Counted from the stretch's first letter, positions 45,718 to 54,452 are shown. The stretch: DNA of 64,000 bases from Nocardioides sp. Root240 (GCF_001428825.1 NZ_LMIT01000002.1:1-64000), one strand, 5' to 3'. Notes: generated by a model from the sequence alone, not told the origin. A program made the numbers and translations.

Positions 45718-46886
45718 TGGTCTCTCCTGCCCGGGTCGTCGTCGAGGCCGACGGCGCCTCGCGGCAGAACCCCGGCCCGGCGTCGTACGGCGCGGTGCTC
45801 CGGGACGCCGCGACCGGTGCGGTGATCGCCGAGGACGCCCGCACGATCGGCGTGGCGACCAACAACGTCGCGGAGTACTCCGGTCTCGTCGCCGGGCTCG
45901 CCCTCGCCGTCGAGCACGCGCCCGGTGCGGTCGTCGAGGTGCGGATGGACTCCAAGCTCGTCGTCGAGCAGATGTCCGGGCGCTGGAAGATCAAGCACCC
46001 GGACATGAAGGTGCTGGCCGCGCAGGCCGCGGAGATCGCGCCCCCCGGTACGACGTACACGTGGGTGCCGCGCGCCGACAACGGCCACGCCGACCGGCTG
46101 GCCAACGAGGCCCTCGACGGCACCCGCTCCGGCGTCACCGTCGCGACTCCCGGCGACGGCATCCCCGACGAGCCCGAGTCGGCGGCCGAGGAGGCCTCGT
46201 CGCCGGCCAGCGGGCCGGGTCAGCCGACCACCATCGTGCTGGTCCGCCACGGCGTCACCCCGCACACGACCGGTCGCCGCTTCTCCGGCGGGCTCGGCGG
46301 CGACAACCCGGCGCTGTCCGAGGAGGGCCGCGCCCAGGCGGCCGAGGTCGCCGAGTGGCTGACCGAGCTCAAGGAGAGCGTCGACGTCGTCGTGGCCTCG
46401 CCCGTGCGTCGTACCCGCGAGACGGCCGACATCGTCGCCGCCGCCCTCGGCCTGCCGGTCGAGGAGGAGCCCGGCTTCGCCGAGATGGAGTTCGGCGAGT
46501 GGGACGGGCTGACCTTCACCGAGGTCGCCGAGCGCGACAAGGAGCGGATGGAGGCGTGGTTCGCCGACATGGCGGTCCCGCCGCCGGGCGGCGAGTCCTT
46601 CGTCGAGGTCCGCGAGCGCGTCCTCGCCGGACTGAACCGCGTCCTCGACGCCCACGAGGGCCGGACGGTCGTCGTGGTCAGCCACGTGACCCCCATCAAG
46701 ACCCTCGTCGCCCACGCGATGGAGGCGCCACTGGACGCGCTCTTCCGCATGGAGCTCGCGCCCGCAGCCGTGTCGGTGATCGCCTTCTGGCCCGACCCGC
46801 GCACGGGTGAGCGCCGCGGGTCGCTGCGCTTCTTCAACGCGCTGGCGCCGGGGCGCCGTACCCTCCGCGACACCGGCCGCTGGTAG
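45717..46886 (+). CDS. Bifunctional RNase HI / CobC-type acid phosphatase
   Basis: 389 residues. The RNase HI domain (about 5-145) shows its carboxylates: D in VVEADGASRQNPGP, E in NNVAEYSGLVAG, D in VRMDSKLVVEQ and D in RADNGHADRLAN. An acidic/Ser linker (150-172) leads to a histidine phosphatase domain with catalytic LVRHG and the later HVTPIKT His. It is the same architecture as M. tuberculosis Rv2228c, whose second domain is CobC (alpha-ribazole phosphatase)-like. Near a cob cluster this could serve the last cobalamin step. The ATG overlaps the upstream stop by one base. Confidence 0.92.
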   Translation: MVSPARVVVEADGASRQNPGPASYGAVLRDAATGAVIAEDARTIGVATNNVAEYSGLVAGLALAVEHAPGAVVEVRMDSKLVVEQMSGRWKIKHPDMKVLAAQAAEIAPPGTTYTWVPRADNGHADRLANEALDGTRSGVTVATPGDGIPDEPESAAEEASSPASGPGQPTTIVLVRHGVTPHTTGRRFSGGLGGDNPALSEEGRAQAAEVAEWLTELKESVDVVVASPVRRTRETADIVAAALGLPVEEEPGFAEMEFGEWDGLTFTEVAERDKERMEAWFADMAVPPPGGESFVEVRERVLAGLNRVLDAHEGRTVVVVSHVTPIKTLVAHAMEAPLDALFRMELAPAAVSVIAFWPDPRTGERRGSLRFFNALAPGRRTLRDTGRW

Positions 46887-46902
46887 CTGGCGACGGGTGG
46901 TG

Positions 46903-47015
46903 GGAGTTTCACCGGCCGGCCGGTGTTTCTCCCGAGCTTGGACGACGAAACTCACGCTTGGACGAGGAAACTTCGTCGTCCAAGCGTGAGTTTCACCGGC
47001 CGGCCGGTGAAACTC
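46903..47015. repeat. Composite palindromic repeat between convergent genes
   Basis: Three parts are seen. CACCGGCCGGCCGGTG (46910-46925) is a 16-bp palindrome. A stem-loop at 46951-46990 has perfect 15-bp arms (starting CTCACGCTTGGACGA). A perfect 28-bp palindrome at 46988-47015 is centred on the same CCGGCCGGCCGG core. CTTGGACGANGAAACT also repeats directly at 46937 and 46958. It lies between convergent RNase HI/phosphatase and yaaA, so it may act as a terminator or be a dispersed element. Confidence 0.85.
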
Positions 47016-47027
47016 ATTTGACCGACC

Positions 47028-47807
47028 TCAGAGCTCGCCGACCACCACGTCGAGCTGGGTGCCGTTCCTCGTCGGCTCACCGACCTCGACGGTCCAGCCG
47101 AGCCGCTCCAGCGTCGCGGCGAGTGCGGCGGGCGTGCGCGGGTCGGCGCCGTCCTCGAGCAGGGCACGCACGATGCGGCCCTTGGTGGCCTTGTTGAAGT
47201 GACTGACGACCTTGCGGGTGCCGTTGTGCTCGTGCAGGACGCGCACGGTCGCGGTCCGCTTCGCCAGGTCCGGCCCGGGGCGCCAGAAGCTCGCGTACAT
47301 CCCGGAGCGCAGGTCGACGAACAGCCCGCGCCCGATCGCCTCGGTCATCACCGACGGCAGCGCCTCGCGCCACACGCCGGCGACCGGGCCGAGGGCGGGG
47401 AGGGTGACGTCCCCCGAGAGCCGGTACGACGGGATCCGGTCGCCCATCCGCACGATCCCGAAGAGGCTGGACGCCACACCGAGCCGGCTGGTCGCACGGC
47501 GCTTCGCGCCGGCGGAGAGGGTCTCGAGGTCGAGCGCGTCGTAGAGGACGCCGGTGTAGATCCGGTCGGCCCGGGCGGTCGGCGCGCCCCGCAGGCCGGC
47601 GTTGCGGAGCACGAGGTCGGCCTGGCCGGGGGAGAGTCCGAGCACGGCGGCGGCCTTGTCGGCGTCGTCGGCGCAGAGGGTGACCAGTGCGTCGAGGACC
47701 TCGGTGCGGGCGGCGGTCAGCTCGGGCGACGACAGCCCGGCGAGGTCCAGCGGCTTGCCCCGCTTCGGGTCGGACTTGCCCTCGCTCGGCGGCAGCAGGA
47801 TCAGCAC
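47028..47807 (-). CDS. yaaA: Peroxide stress protein YaaA
   Basis: 259 residues of the YaaA/DUF328 family: it opens MLILLPPSEGKSDPKRG and has the conserved SGMYASFWRP and VVSHFNKATKGRIVRALL. In E. coli YaaA lowers intracellular free iron during peroxide stress; DNA binding has also been reported. The start is 23 bp from the divergent RNB gene. Confidence 0.9.
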   Translation of the reverse strand: MLILLPPSEGKSDPKRGKPLDLAGLSSPELTAARTEVLDALVTLCADDADKAAAVLGLSPGQADLVLRNAGLRGAPTARADRIYTGVLYDALDLETLSAGAKRRATSRLGVASSLFGIVRMGDRIPSYRLSGDVTLPALGPVAGVWREALPSVMTEAIGRGLFVDLRSGMYASFWRPGPDLAKRTATVRVLHEHNGTRKVVSHFNKATKGRIVRALLEDGADPRTPAALAATLERLGWTVEVGEPTRNGTQLDVVVGEL

Positions 47808-47830
47808 CGGGCAAGGATAGGGTCGAGGTC

Positions 47831-49264
47831 ATGCCCAACAACCTCGTGGTCCGGGTCAACGCGAGCTCCCCGACGTTGCAGGCGGGGCTGCAGGCGATCG
47901 CCCAGGAGCTGGAGCTGCCGGGCGAGTTCCCGGCCGACGTGACGGCTGCGGCGGAGCAGGCGGCCGCGGACGTCGTGCTCCCCGAGCTCGATCGCACCGA
48001 CCTGCCGTTCATCACCATCGACCCGGCCGGCTCGATGGACCTCGACCAGGCGGTCCACGTCGAACGGGCCGGCAGTGGGTTCGTCGTCCACTACGCGATC
48101 GCCGACGTGGCCGCCTTCGTCCGGCCCGGCGACCCGGTCGACCTCGAGGCCAACCGCCGCGGCGAGACGCTCTACGGCGCCGGCACCCGCATCCCGCTGC
48201 ACCCGCCCGCCCTGTCCGAGGCTGCCGCGTCGTTGCTGCCGGAGCAGGTCCGGCCCGCCCTGCTGTGGACCATCGAGGTCGACGCCGCCGGCGCGCTGGG
48301 GAAGGTCCACGTCGAGCGAGCCCGGGTCCGCTCGACCGCCCGGTGGTCGTACGTCGACGCGCAGGCCGCGCTCGACGACGGCACCGCGGGCGAGGTGCTC
48401 CTGCTCCTCCGGGAGGTCGGCCGGCTGCGGGAGCAGCAGGAGGTCGACCGCGGCGGGATCTCGCTGCCGCTGCCCGAGCAGGAGATCGACGAGTCCGACG
48501 GGAGCTTCCGGCTGGTCTTCCGCCAGCAGCTCCCGGTCGAGCAGTGGAACGCCCAGATCTCCCTCCTGACCGGCATCGGCGCCGCGTCGTTGATGGTCGG
48601 CGCGAAGGTCGGCCTGCTGCGCACCCTCCCGCCGCCGGACCCGCGCGACGTCGCGCGTCTGCGTCGCGTGGCCAAGGGCCTGCGCGTCGACTGGCCCTCG
48701 GACTGGGAGTATCCCGAGCTCGTCCGCTCGCTCGACCCGACGATCTCCCAGCACCAGGCGATGGTCGTCGCGTGCACGCGCCTGCTGCGCGGCAGCGGGT
48801 ACGCCGCCTTCGACGGCCAGCTCCCCGAGCAGACGCGGCACTCCGCGATCGCCGCCGAGTACGCCCACGTCACCGCGCCGCTGCGCCGCCTCGGAGACCG
48901 GTACGCCGGCGAGACCTGCCTCGCCATCTGTGCCGGTACGCCGGTGCCGGACTGGGTGCGAGAGGCGCTGCCCGGGCTGCCGAAGACCCTGCAGGACTCG
49001 GCCCGCCGCGCCAGTGCGTACGGTCGCGCGGTCCTCGACCTGGTCGAGGCGGCGGTGCTCGCCGACCGGGTGGGCGAGGAGTTCGACGGTGTCGTGACCA
49101 GCGTCCGCGAGGACGACCCCGCGCAGGGCGTCGTGGTCCTCGCCGAGGTCGGCGTCGAGGCGCCGGTCTCGGCGTCGCAACCACTGCCCCTCGGCGAGGA
49201 CGTCAAGGCGCGGCTCACCACCGCCGACGTGGCGGCCCGCAAGGTCGCCTTCACGGTCGCGTGA
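47831..49264 (+). CDS. RNB-domain ribonuclease
   Basis: 477 residues. An RNase II/R-type catalytic RNB domain spans about 50-385, with the Mg-binding acidic motif FITIDPAGSMDLDQAVHV (61-76) and late TRHSAIAAEYAHVTAPLRRL. It lacks the cold-shock and S1 domains of full RNase R, matching the short actinobacterial form. It should degrade RNA 3' to 5'. Its stop overlaps the cobU start by 4 bp. Confidence 0.9.
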   Translation: MPNNLVVRVNASSPTLQAGLQAIAQELELPGEFPADVTAAAEQAAADVVLPELDRTDLPFITIDPAGSMDLDQAVHVERAGSGFVVHYAIADVAAFVRPGDPVDLEANRRGETLYGAGTRIPLHPPALSEAAASLLPEQVRPALLWTIEVDAAGALGKVHVERARVRSTARWSYVDAQAALDDGTAGEVLLLLREVGRLREQQEVDRGGISLPLPEQEIDESDGSFRLVFRQQLPVEQWNAQISLLTGIGAASLMVGAKVGLLRTLPPPDPRDVARLRRVAKGLRVDWPSDWEYPELVRSLDPTISQHQAMVVACTRLLRGSGYAAFDGQLPEQTRHSAIAAEYAHVTAPLRRLGDRYAGETCLAICAGTPVPDWVREALPGLPKTLQDSARRASAYGRAVLDLVEAAVLADRVGEEFDGVVTSVREDDPAQGVVVLAEVGVEAPVSASQPLPLGEDVKARLTTADVAARKVAFTVA

Positions 49265-49782
49265 AGGTCCTCGTCACCGGCGGCGTCCGGTCCGGCAAGT
49301 CCCGCCACGCCGAGTCCCTGCTCGCGTCCGCGGCCGATGTCACCTACGTCGCCGCCGGTCCCGCGTACGACGACGCCGACTGGGCCGCGCGGATTGCCGC
49401 CCACCGGGTGCGCCGCCCGGCGAGCTGGCGGACCGAGGAGACGCAGGACGTCGCCCGCGTGCTGGCGGCCGCGTCCGGACCGGTGCTGGTCGACTGCCTC
49501 GGCACCTGGCTCACCGCGGTGATCGACGCGGCCGGGCTGTGGGAGGCGCCGGTCGACCAGGTGGAGTCGGCCGTCCTGGCCGAGCTGGACGCGACGGTCG
49601 CGGCCGTGGCGACCGCGGAGGTGCCGGTGGTGCTGGTGACGAACGAGGTCGGCCTCGGCGTCGTACCGGTGGAGCGGTCGGGACGCCTGTTCCGCGACCT
49701 GCTCGGCACCGTCAACCAGCGGGTGGCCGAGGCGTGCGACGAGGTGCACCTCGTCGTGGCCGGACGGGTGCTGAGGCTCTAG
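49261..49782 (+). CDS. cobU: Adenosylcobinamide kinase / cobinamide-phosphate guanylyltransferase
   Basis: 173 residues. The P-loop VTGGVRSGKSRHAESLL (5-21) and VLVDCLGTWLTAVID, then VLVTNEVGLGVVPVERSGR, are CobU/CobP signatures. It phosphorylates adenosylcobinamide and attaches GMP. GTG 49261 overlaps the RNB stop. It converges on cobS, with only 3 bp between the stops. Confidence 0.95.
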   Translation: MKVLVTGGVRSGKSRHAESLLASAADVTYVAAGPAYDDADWAARIAAHRVRRPASWRTEETQDVARVLAAASGPVLVDCLGTWLTAVIDAAGLWEAPVDQVESAVLAELDATVAAVATAEVPVVLVTNEVGLGVVPVERSGRLFRDLLGTVNQRVAEACDEVHLVVAGRVLRL

Positions 49783-49785
49783 CCC

Positions 49786-50553
49786 TCAGGCTCCGGCGAG
49801 GCCGATCAGCAGGACGGCCAGCGCGACCTCGATCGAGGCGCCGAACACGTCGCCGGTGACGCCTCCGAACCGTCGCACGGCGTGCCGGGTCAGCCCGGCC
49901 ACGACCAGCCCGGCGACCAGGACGGTGACCGGTCCGCGCACGGGGTCGACCAGCGCGGCGAGCGCCGCCAGGGCGCCCCAGCCGATCACCGTGACCGCGA
50001 GCGGGACCCGGCGGGTGAAGGTGACGCCGAGCCCGTCCTCGCGCGCCGGGGGAGCCAGCACCGAGCAGGTGATCCAGAGTGCCGCGCGCGAGGCGCACAC
50101 CGCGGCGCTCGCGACGACGGCGGTGCGGACCTCGCCGGCCCACGGCACGAACCACGTCAGCGCCGCTGCCTGCGCGCCGAGCACGAGCACGACGGCCGCG
50201 ACGCCGGCCGGGCCCGCCGTACCGGACTTCATGACGGCGAGCGAGCGCTCCCGGTCGTACGACGACGTGAGCCCGTCGGCCACGTCGGACAGCCCGTCGA
50301 GGTGCAGCGCGCGGCTGCCCGTCGCGAGGAGCGCGAGGGCGACGAAGGCGACCGCTGCGGCGGGCAGCTCGAGGCGGCCGCCGGCCCACAGGGCGAGGCC
50401 GACCGCGGCGCCGAGCGGGAGCACGGCGAGGGGTGCGAGGAGCAGGGCACCGGTGGCCAGGCCGGGGGAGACCTGCAGCACCGGCGGGACGCGCAGCGCG
50501 GTCAGCATCCCGATCGAGAGCCGCAGGCTGCGGCCCACCGAGGCGACGTTCAC
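49786..50553 (-). CDS. cobS: Adenosylcobinamide-GDP ribazoletransferase
   Basis: 255 residues, polytopic membrane protein with about six helices. LHLDGLSDVADGLTSSYDRE is the diagnostic metal-binding block. It joins AdoCbi-GDP with alpha-ribazole (phosphate) to complete cobalamin. The GTG at 50553 overlaps the cobT stop by 4 bp. Confidence 0.94.
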   Translation of the reverse strand: MNVASVGRSLRLSIGMLTALRVPPVLQVSPGLATGALLLAPLAVLPLGAAVGLALWAGGRLELPAAAVAFVALALLATGSRALHLDGLSDVADGLTSSYDRERSLAVMKSGTAGPAGVAAVVLVLGAQAAALTWFVPWAGEVRTAVVASAAVCASRAALWITCSVLAPPAREDGLGVTFTRRVPLAVTVIGWGALAALAALVDPVRGPVTVLVAGLVVAGLTRHAVRRFGGVTGDVFGASIEVALAVLLIGLAGA

Positions 50554-51584
50554 GCGGGAGGCATCAGGTCGGCGAGCAGCGCGACGTCGCGCAGCAGGGC
50601 GACCGCCGAGCGGAGCACCGGGACGGCCGCGACGGCGCCCGAGCCCTCGCCGAGGCGCAGGCCGAGGTCGAGGACCGGCTCCAGGCCGAGCTTCTCCAGC
50701 GCGAGCGACTGTGCGGGCTCGGTCGAGCGGTGGCCGGCCGCGAACCACGCGGCGGCGCCGGGTGCGATCCGCTCCGCGGTCAGCGCGCAGGCGACGGACA
50801 TCAGTCCGTCCAGCAGCACGGGTACGCCGGACTCGGCGGCCTCGAGCAGGTAGCCCACGGTCGCCGCGAGGTCCGCACTGCCGACGGCCTGCAGGGTCTG
50901 GACCGGGTCGGCGAGCCGGTCACCCGCGCGGTCGAGGGCCTGCTGGACGACGTCCTGCTTGTGCAGGAGCGAGGCGTCGTCGACGCCGGTGCCGCGACCC
51001 GTGACCTCGGCGGCGGGCAGGCCCAGCGCGGCGGCGACCATCGCCGAGGCCGGGGTGGTGTTGCCGATGCCCATGTCGCCGGACAGCAGCAGCTGTGCGC
51101 CGGCGGCGATCTCCTCGCGGGCGACCGCGCGGCCGGCCTCGAGGGCACTGGTGGTCTCCTCGGCGCTCAGCGCGTCCTCCACGTGGAGCGCGCCGCTGCC
51201 GCGTCGTACCTTGTGCGACCGGACGTCGTCGGGCACACCCTCGAGGTCGTCGTCGACGCCGATGTCGAGCACCCGGACGTGGACCCCGTGGGCCGCCGCG
51301 AGGGCCGAGACGCCGGCCTTGCCGAGCACGAAGGTGCGCACCATCGCGGGCGTGATCGCCGGGGGATAGGCGGAGACGCCGTGCTGGGCCACGCCGTGGT
51401 CGCCCGCGAAGATGACCAGCCGCACGTTGTCGAGGGGCGCGGGCGGGCACTGGCCCTGCGCGGCCGCGACCCAGACGCCGAGCTCGCCGAGGCGACCCAG
51501 CGCGCCGGCCGGCGTCGCGAGCCCGGCGAGGCGCTCGGCGGCGGCGGAACGGACGGCGGGACCGGGTGCGGCGATGGCGTTCAT
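50550..51584 (-). CDS. cobT: Nicotinate-nucleotide-dimethylbenzimidazole phosphoribosyltransferase
   Basis: 344 residues. It makes alpha-ribazole phosphate from DMB and nicotinate mononucleotide. LVIFAGDHGVAQHGVSAYPP, LLLSGDMGIGNTTPASAMVA and MSVACALTAERIAPGAAAWF are the family blocks. ATG 51584 is preferred to GTG 51605, which crowds the divergent gene at 51609. It pairs with cobS. Confidence 0.95.
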   Translation of the reverse strand: MNAIAAPGPAVRSAAAERLAGLATPAGALGRLGELGVWVAAAQGQCPPAPLDNVRLVIFAGDHGVAQHGVSAYPPAITPAMVRTFVLGKAGVSALAAAHGVHVRVLDIGVDDDLEGVPDDVRSHKVRRGSGALHVEDALSAEETTSALEAGRAVAREEIAAGAQLLLSGDMGIGNTTPASAMVAAALGLPAAEVTGRGTGVDDASLLHKQDVVQQALDRAGDRLADPVQTLQAVGSADLAATVGYLLEAAESGVPVLLDGLMSVACALTAERIAPGAAAWFAAGHRSTEPAQSLALEKLGLEPVLDLGLRLGEGSGAVAAVPVLRSAVALLRDVALLADLMPPA

Positions 51585-51608
51585 GGGCCCGAACGCTACC
51601 GTCACGCC

Positions 51609-52190
51609 GTGTCACATCCAGCCGCGTCCCACACCGTGCTGGTCGTGCCCGTGCCCGCGCTGGAGACGTGGGTCCGGGCTCGGTGGGAGCACTACGAGCC
51701 GCGCTGGGTCTCGCGCGATCCCGCCTTCACCCATGCCCACATCACCGCACTGGCGCCCTTCCTGCCCTCGCCGACCGCGGCGGACCTGGCGGTCGTCGGG
51801 TCGATCGCGGCGGCGGCCGACGCCTTCGCCTACGAGCTGTCGGCGGTCACTGCCTTCCCCGACGGCGTCGTGCACCTGCCGCCGGACCCGCTCGAGCCGT
51901 TCGCGGCGCTGACTGCTGCCTTGTGGGAGGCGTTCCCGTCCTGCCCGCCGTACGCCGGGGCGTTCGCGGACGTCGTACCGCACCTCACGCTCGACCAGCT
52001 CTCGGCCGAGGTGAGCCTCGCCTCGGTCCGGGCCTCGCTCGGCGACCTGCTGCCCGTGCGCACCGTCGCCGACCGCCTCGAGCTGCACCGGTACGCCGAA
52101 GGCGACTGCCGGGTGCTCGCGTCGTGGTCGCTCGGCTGGCCGGAAGATTTTGCCGGAGATGCCGGGACGCGGTGGTCGGCGAAGCACTAA
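51609..52190 (+). CDS. 2'-5' RNA ligase / phosphoesterase-like protein
   Basis: 193 residues. Two HxT motifs, THAHITALAPF (about 41) and VPHLTLDQLS (about 127), are spaced as in the 2H phosphoesterase fold. The substrate is unknown; members act on 2'-5' or cyclic phosphate RNA ends or on nucleotides. GTG 51609 is divergent from cobT. Confidence 0.83.
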   Translation: MSHPAASHTVLVVPVPALETWVRARWEHYEPRWVSRDPAFTHAHITALAPFLPSPTAADLAVVGSIAAAADAFAYELSAVTAFPDGVVHLPPDPLEPFAALTAALWEAFPSCPPYAGAFADVVPHLTLDQLSAEVSLASVRASLGDLLPVRTVADRLELHRYAEGDCRVLASWSLGWPEDFAGDAGTRWSAKH

Positions 52191-52199
52191 CGTCCGAGC

Positions 52200-53408
52200 A
52201 TGCTCCGGCGTGCGTTGGCACGGGCCCTAGCGGCATCCATCCTCGCGATGCCCGTGCTGCTGGGCCCGGACACGCCGACGTCGGCGGCTGCTCCCGGCGA
52301 TTGCCGAGTGGCCAATGCGCTGCGCACCGCGGGTCAGACCGAGGCCGCCGTCCAGGCGTATCTCGATGTCCTCAAGGTCACACCGGGCGCGGTCTGCGCT
52401 TTTCGCGGTATCCGGTCGCTGGCCTCGGCGCCGCCGGCTGACTCCTGCAAGATCGTGCGAACGCTGGCAGACCAGGACGCCCGCGCAGCGGCGCGGGAGG
52501 TGCTGACCGAGCACCTGAAGAAGGGCAAGGACTGCCCGGGATTGTCGCTCGCGGACCTCGCCGACGAGGAGAGCCTTCCCGCCCAGGCCGACACGTGGGT
52601 GGCGGACTGGGTCGAGAAACCGCTCAAGGTGATCGCCACCGTCGGTGGTGTCATCCTCCTGCTGGCCCTGCTGGTGTTCCTGCTCATGCTGAGGTCCGAG
52701 TTCTTCGCCCGTCGGGTCCGACTACGGCTCGCGGCCCAGCTGGTCGTGAAGCCGTTCGGGCCACCGAAGGACGGTCCTGACGTGACCGCCGCGGTCGAGT
52801 CGCAGGTCCGCGAGCTGTTCTTCCTCGGGGAGAGCCTGCTCGGCGCGGACTCCATCTACATCGTGGACGCCTACCAGGAACTCGCGCCGGTCATCGACGA
52901 ACTGGAGAAGGTCAACGCCTCACTGGCACCGGCAGCGGCTTTCGCACGTGCCCTCGACAGCCTGCTGCCTCGAGACCGCTGGATGCTGACCGGTTCCTTC
53001 TACGTACCGGGCCCCGGCCGCATGGCCTGTTCGGTGTCGTTCACAGACAACGGTCGTCATGTCGCGGCGACGACCTTCGAGGTCCCGACGGCCGGCGACG
53101 AGCCGGTCGAGGCGGACACGCTGGCCCTCGTGCCCTGTGTGGTGGGGTGGAGTCAGCTCGTGGCAGCACGGCGACGTGAGCAGCCGACGAGCGGAGCCAC
53201 ACCGACCGCGTACGGATGGCTCCGCGGTGGAGCAGCGGCCCAGGAACGGGGTGATCATCGAGTGGCAGTCGCGTGCTATTCGGCGGCGATCGCCAACGAC
53301 GGCACGGATGAGATGGCGCGAATCGCACTGGCCCTGGCTCGCGCAGTCACCGCGGACCCGGCGATGGCAGTGCAGATCCTCGACGAGATGGTGATGCGCC
53401 TTGAGTGA
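52200..53408 (+). CDS. Secreted/anchored protein with membrane helix and TPR-like end, unknown
   Basis: 402 residues. A signal-peptide-like start (1-30; ALARALAASILAMPVLLG) is followed by a short helical domain (32-135) with four Cys. A strong membrane helix is at about 143-166 (VIATVGGVILLLALLVFLLM). A cytoplasmic domain of about 235 residues ends in a TPR-like pair (AAAQERGDHRVAVACYSAAI). I know no family. It overlaps the next gene by 8 bp, so both likely act together. The layout suits a membrane sensor or scaffold (inference). Confidence 0.65.
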   Translation: MLRRALARALAASILAMPVLLGPDTPTSAAAPGDCRVANALRTAGQTEAAVQAYLDVLKVTPGAVCAFRGIRSLASAPPADSCKIVRTLADQDARAAAREVLTEHLKKGKDCPGLSLADLADEESLPAQADTWVADWVEKPLKVIATVGGVILLLALLVFLLMLRSEFFARRVRLRLAAQLVVKPFGPPKDGPDVTAAVESQVRELFFLGESLLGADSIYIVDAYQELAPVIDELEKVNASLAPAAAFARALDSLLPRDRWMLTGSFYVPGPGRMACSVSFTDNGRHVAATTFEVPTAGDEPVEADTLALVPCVVGWSQLVAARRREQPTSGATPTAYGWLRGGAAAQERGDHRVAVACYSAAIANDGTDEMARIALALARAVTADPAMAVQILDEMVMRLE

Positions 53409-54057
53409 CGCGCCCCTGACCCTGAAGCATCCGGTCACGGTGGACCGGCTGAGGCTCTACTACGCCCTGGCGGCAGCCAGGGTGCACCTCGCGATCGATC
53501 CCGCTCGCAACTTCCGCGGCGTCGATGACGAGGAACGCCTGGAGCTCCTCCGCCTGGCCGCGACGTATGCCGGGCTGGTCGCGGTTGCAGGCGCGGAGCT
53601 GGAAGCGCTCGAGGGATCGGCGAACGACTTCCTCGGCCAGTCCCTGGTGCCGGCGGCCTACGTGCTCAGGGCAGGAGCTCTGCTGGAGCTGGCGTGGGCG
53701 CAGAGAGACGACGACGAACGGGTAGCGGTTGCTGCGACGACGTCGTGGGACCTTGTGGCCGGGATGGATGTCTCAGCGGTGTCCTACCGGGTCCGCTACA
53801 ACCTCGCGTGCTACTGGTCATCGTGGATCGACCGGGTCATCGTCCCTCCGGTCGGGACCGATGACCGACCTCCCACGGCCTATCCTGCCCGACGCGCTTT
53901 GGCGGAGCTGCGGACCTCCCTGGCCACGGCGCCCTTCTTGGCGGCCGCCCGCCTCGCCGACTGGGCGGTGCGCGACCCGTCCCTGGCGCGACTGCGGCGG
54001 TCGTCGGTCGGCGAGCTGGAGTTCGTGGCCGCAGTGGCGCCGTACCGGCACGGTTGA
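53401..54057 (+). CDS. Helical protein of unknown function
   Basis: 218 residues, soluble and mostly helical, with Ala/Leu-rich pairs (LRLYYALAAARVHLAIDP; LVPAAYVLRAGALLELAWAQ) that resemble TPR or HEAT-like repeats. A TTG start at 53401 overlaps the previous gene by 8 bp. No better start is nearby. Not recognised. It is probably the cytoplasmic partner of the upstream membrane protein. Confidence 0.6.
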   Translation: MSDAPLTLKHPVTVDRLRLYYALAAARVHLAIDPARNFRGVDDEERLELLRLAATYAGLVAVAGAELEALEGSANDFLGQSLVPAAYVLRAGALLELAWAQRDDDERVAVAATTSWDLVAGMDVSAVSYRVRYNLACYWSSWIDRVIVPPVGTDDRPPTAYPARRALAELRTSLATAPFLAAARLADWAVRDPSLARLRRSSVGELEFVAAVAPYRHG

Positions 54058-54062
54058 TCGCC

Positions 54063-54377
54063 TCAGTGGGCCAGCTTCAGGCCGATGACGCAGCCGATCA
54101 GGCCGAGGATCAGCAGGATCCGCAGCGCACTGACCGGCTCCTCGCCGCTCACCATCGCGATCACGACCGTGAGCGCTGCCCCGATGCCGACCCAGACGGC
54201 GTACGCCGTGCCGACCGGCAGGGTGCGCATCGCGTAGCCGAGCCCGATCATGCTCGCCGTGACCGCGACCGCGAACACCAGCGACGGCGCGAGCCGCGAG
54301 AAGCCCTCGCTGCGGGAGAGGGCCGTCGCCCAGATCGCCTCGAGCCCGCCGGAGACGACCAGCACCAACCACGCCAT
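54063..54377 (-). CDS. gdx: Guanidinium exporter, SMR family (Gdx/SugE type)
   Basis: 104 residues with four membrane helices. MAWLVLVVSGGLEAIWATAL holds the essential Glu at 13, followed by GTAYAVWVGIGAALTVV, as in SugE/Gdx rather than drug-exporting EmrE. It should export guanidinium in exchange for protons as an antiparallel dimer. The guanidine-III riboswitch 17-58 bp upstream settles the substrate far better than sequence alone. ATG 54377 is preferred to a GTG three codons upstream. Confidence 0.92.
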   Translation of the reverse strand: MAWLVLVVSGGLEAIWATALSRSEGFSRLAPSLVFAVAVTASMIGLGYAMRTLPVGTAYAVWVGIGAALTVVIAMVSGEEPVSALRILLILGLIGCVIGLKLAH

Positions 54378-54393
54378 GACCACCACGTCCTTC

Positions 54394-54435
54394 GTGGCCG
54401 TCTTGTCGCAGTCCGGGTACGGCTCCCTCGTCCGG
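54394..54435 (-). promoter_or_regulatory. Guanidine-III riboswitch (ykkC-III)
   Basis: On the minus strand CCGGACGAGG, GAGCCGTACCCGG and GACAAGACGGC occur in order within 42 bases. This closely matches the guanidine-III aptamer of Thermobifida fusca as I recall it. CCGG/CCGG and GCCGT/ACGGC can form the pseudoknot. It ends about 5 bases before the GAAGGA ribosome site of gdx, consistent with control of translation start by guanidinium. Confidence 0.93.
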
Positions 54436-54452
54436 CAGCCGGTCGCCGGCTG
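54436..54452 (-). terminator. Short hairpin ahead of the riboswitch
   Basis: CAGCCGG and CCGGCTG form a 7-bp stem around a 3-nt loop, just before the guanidine aptamer and after the GTPase gene. It lacks a T-run, so it may be a leader hairpin rather than a terminator. Confidence 0.35.
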
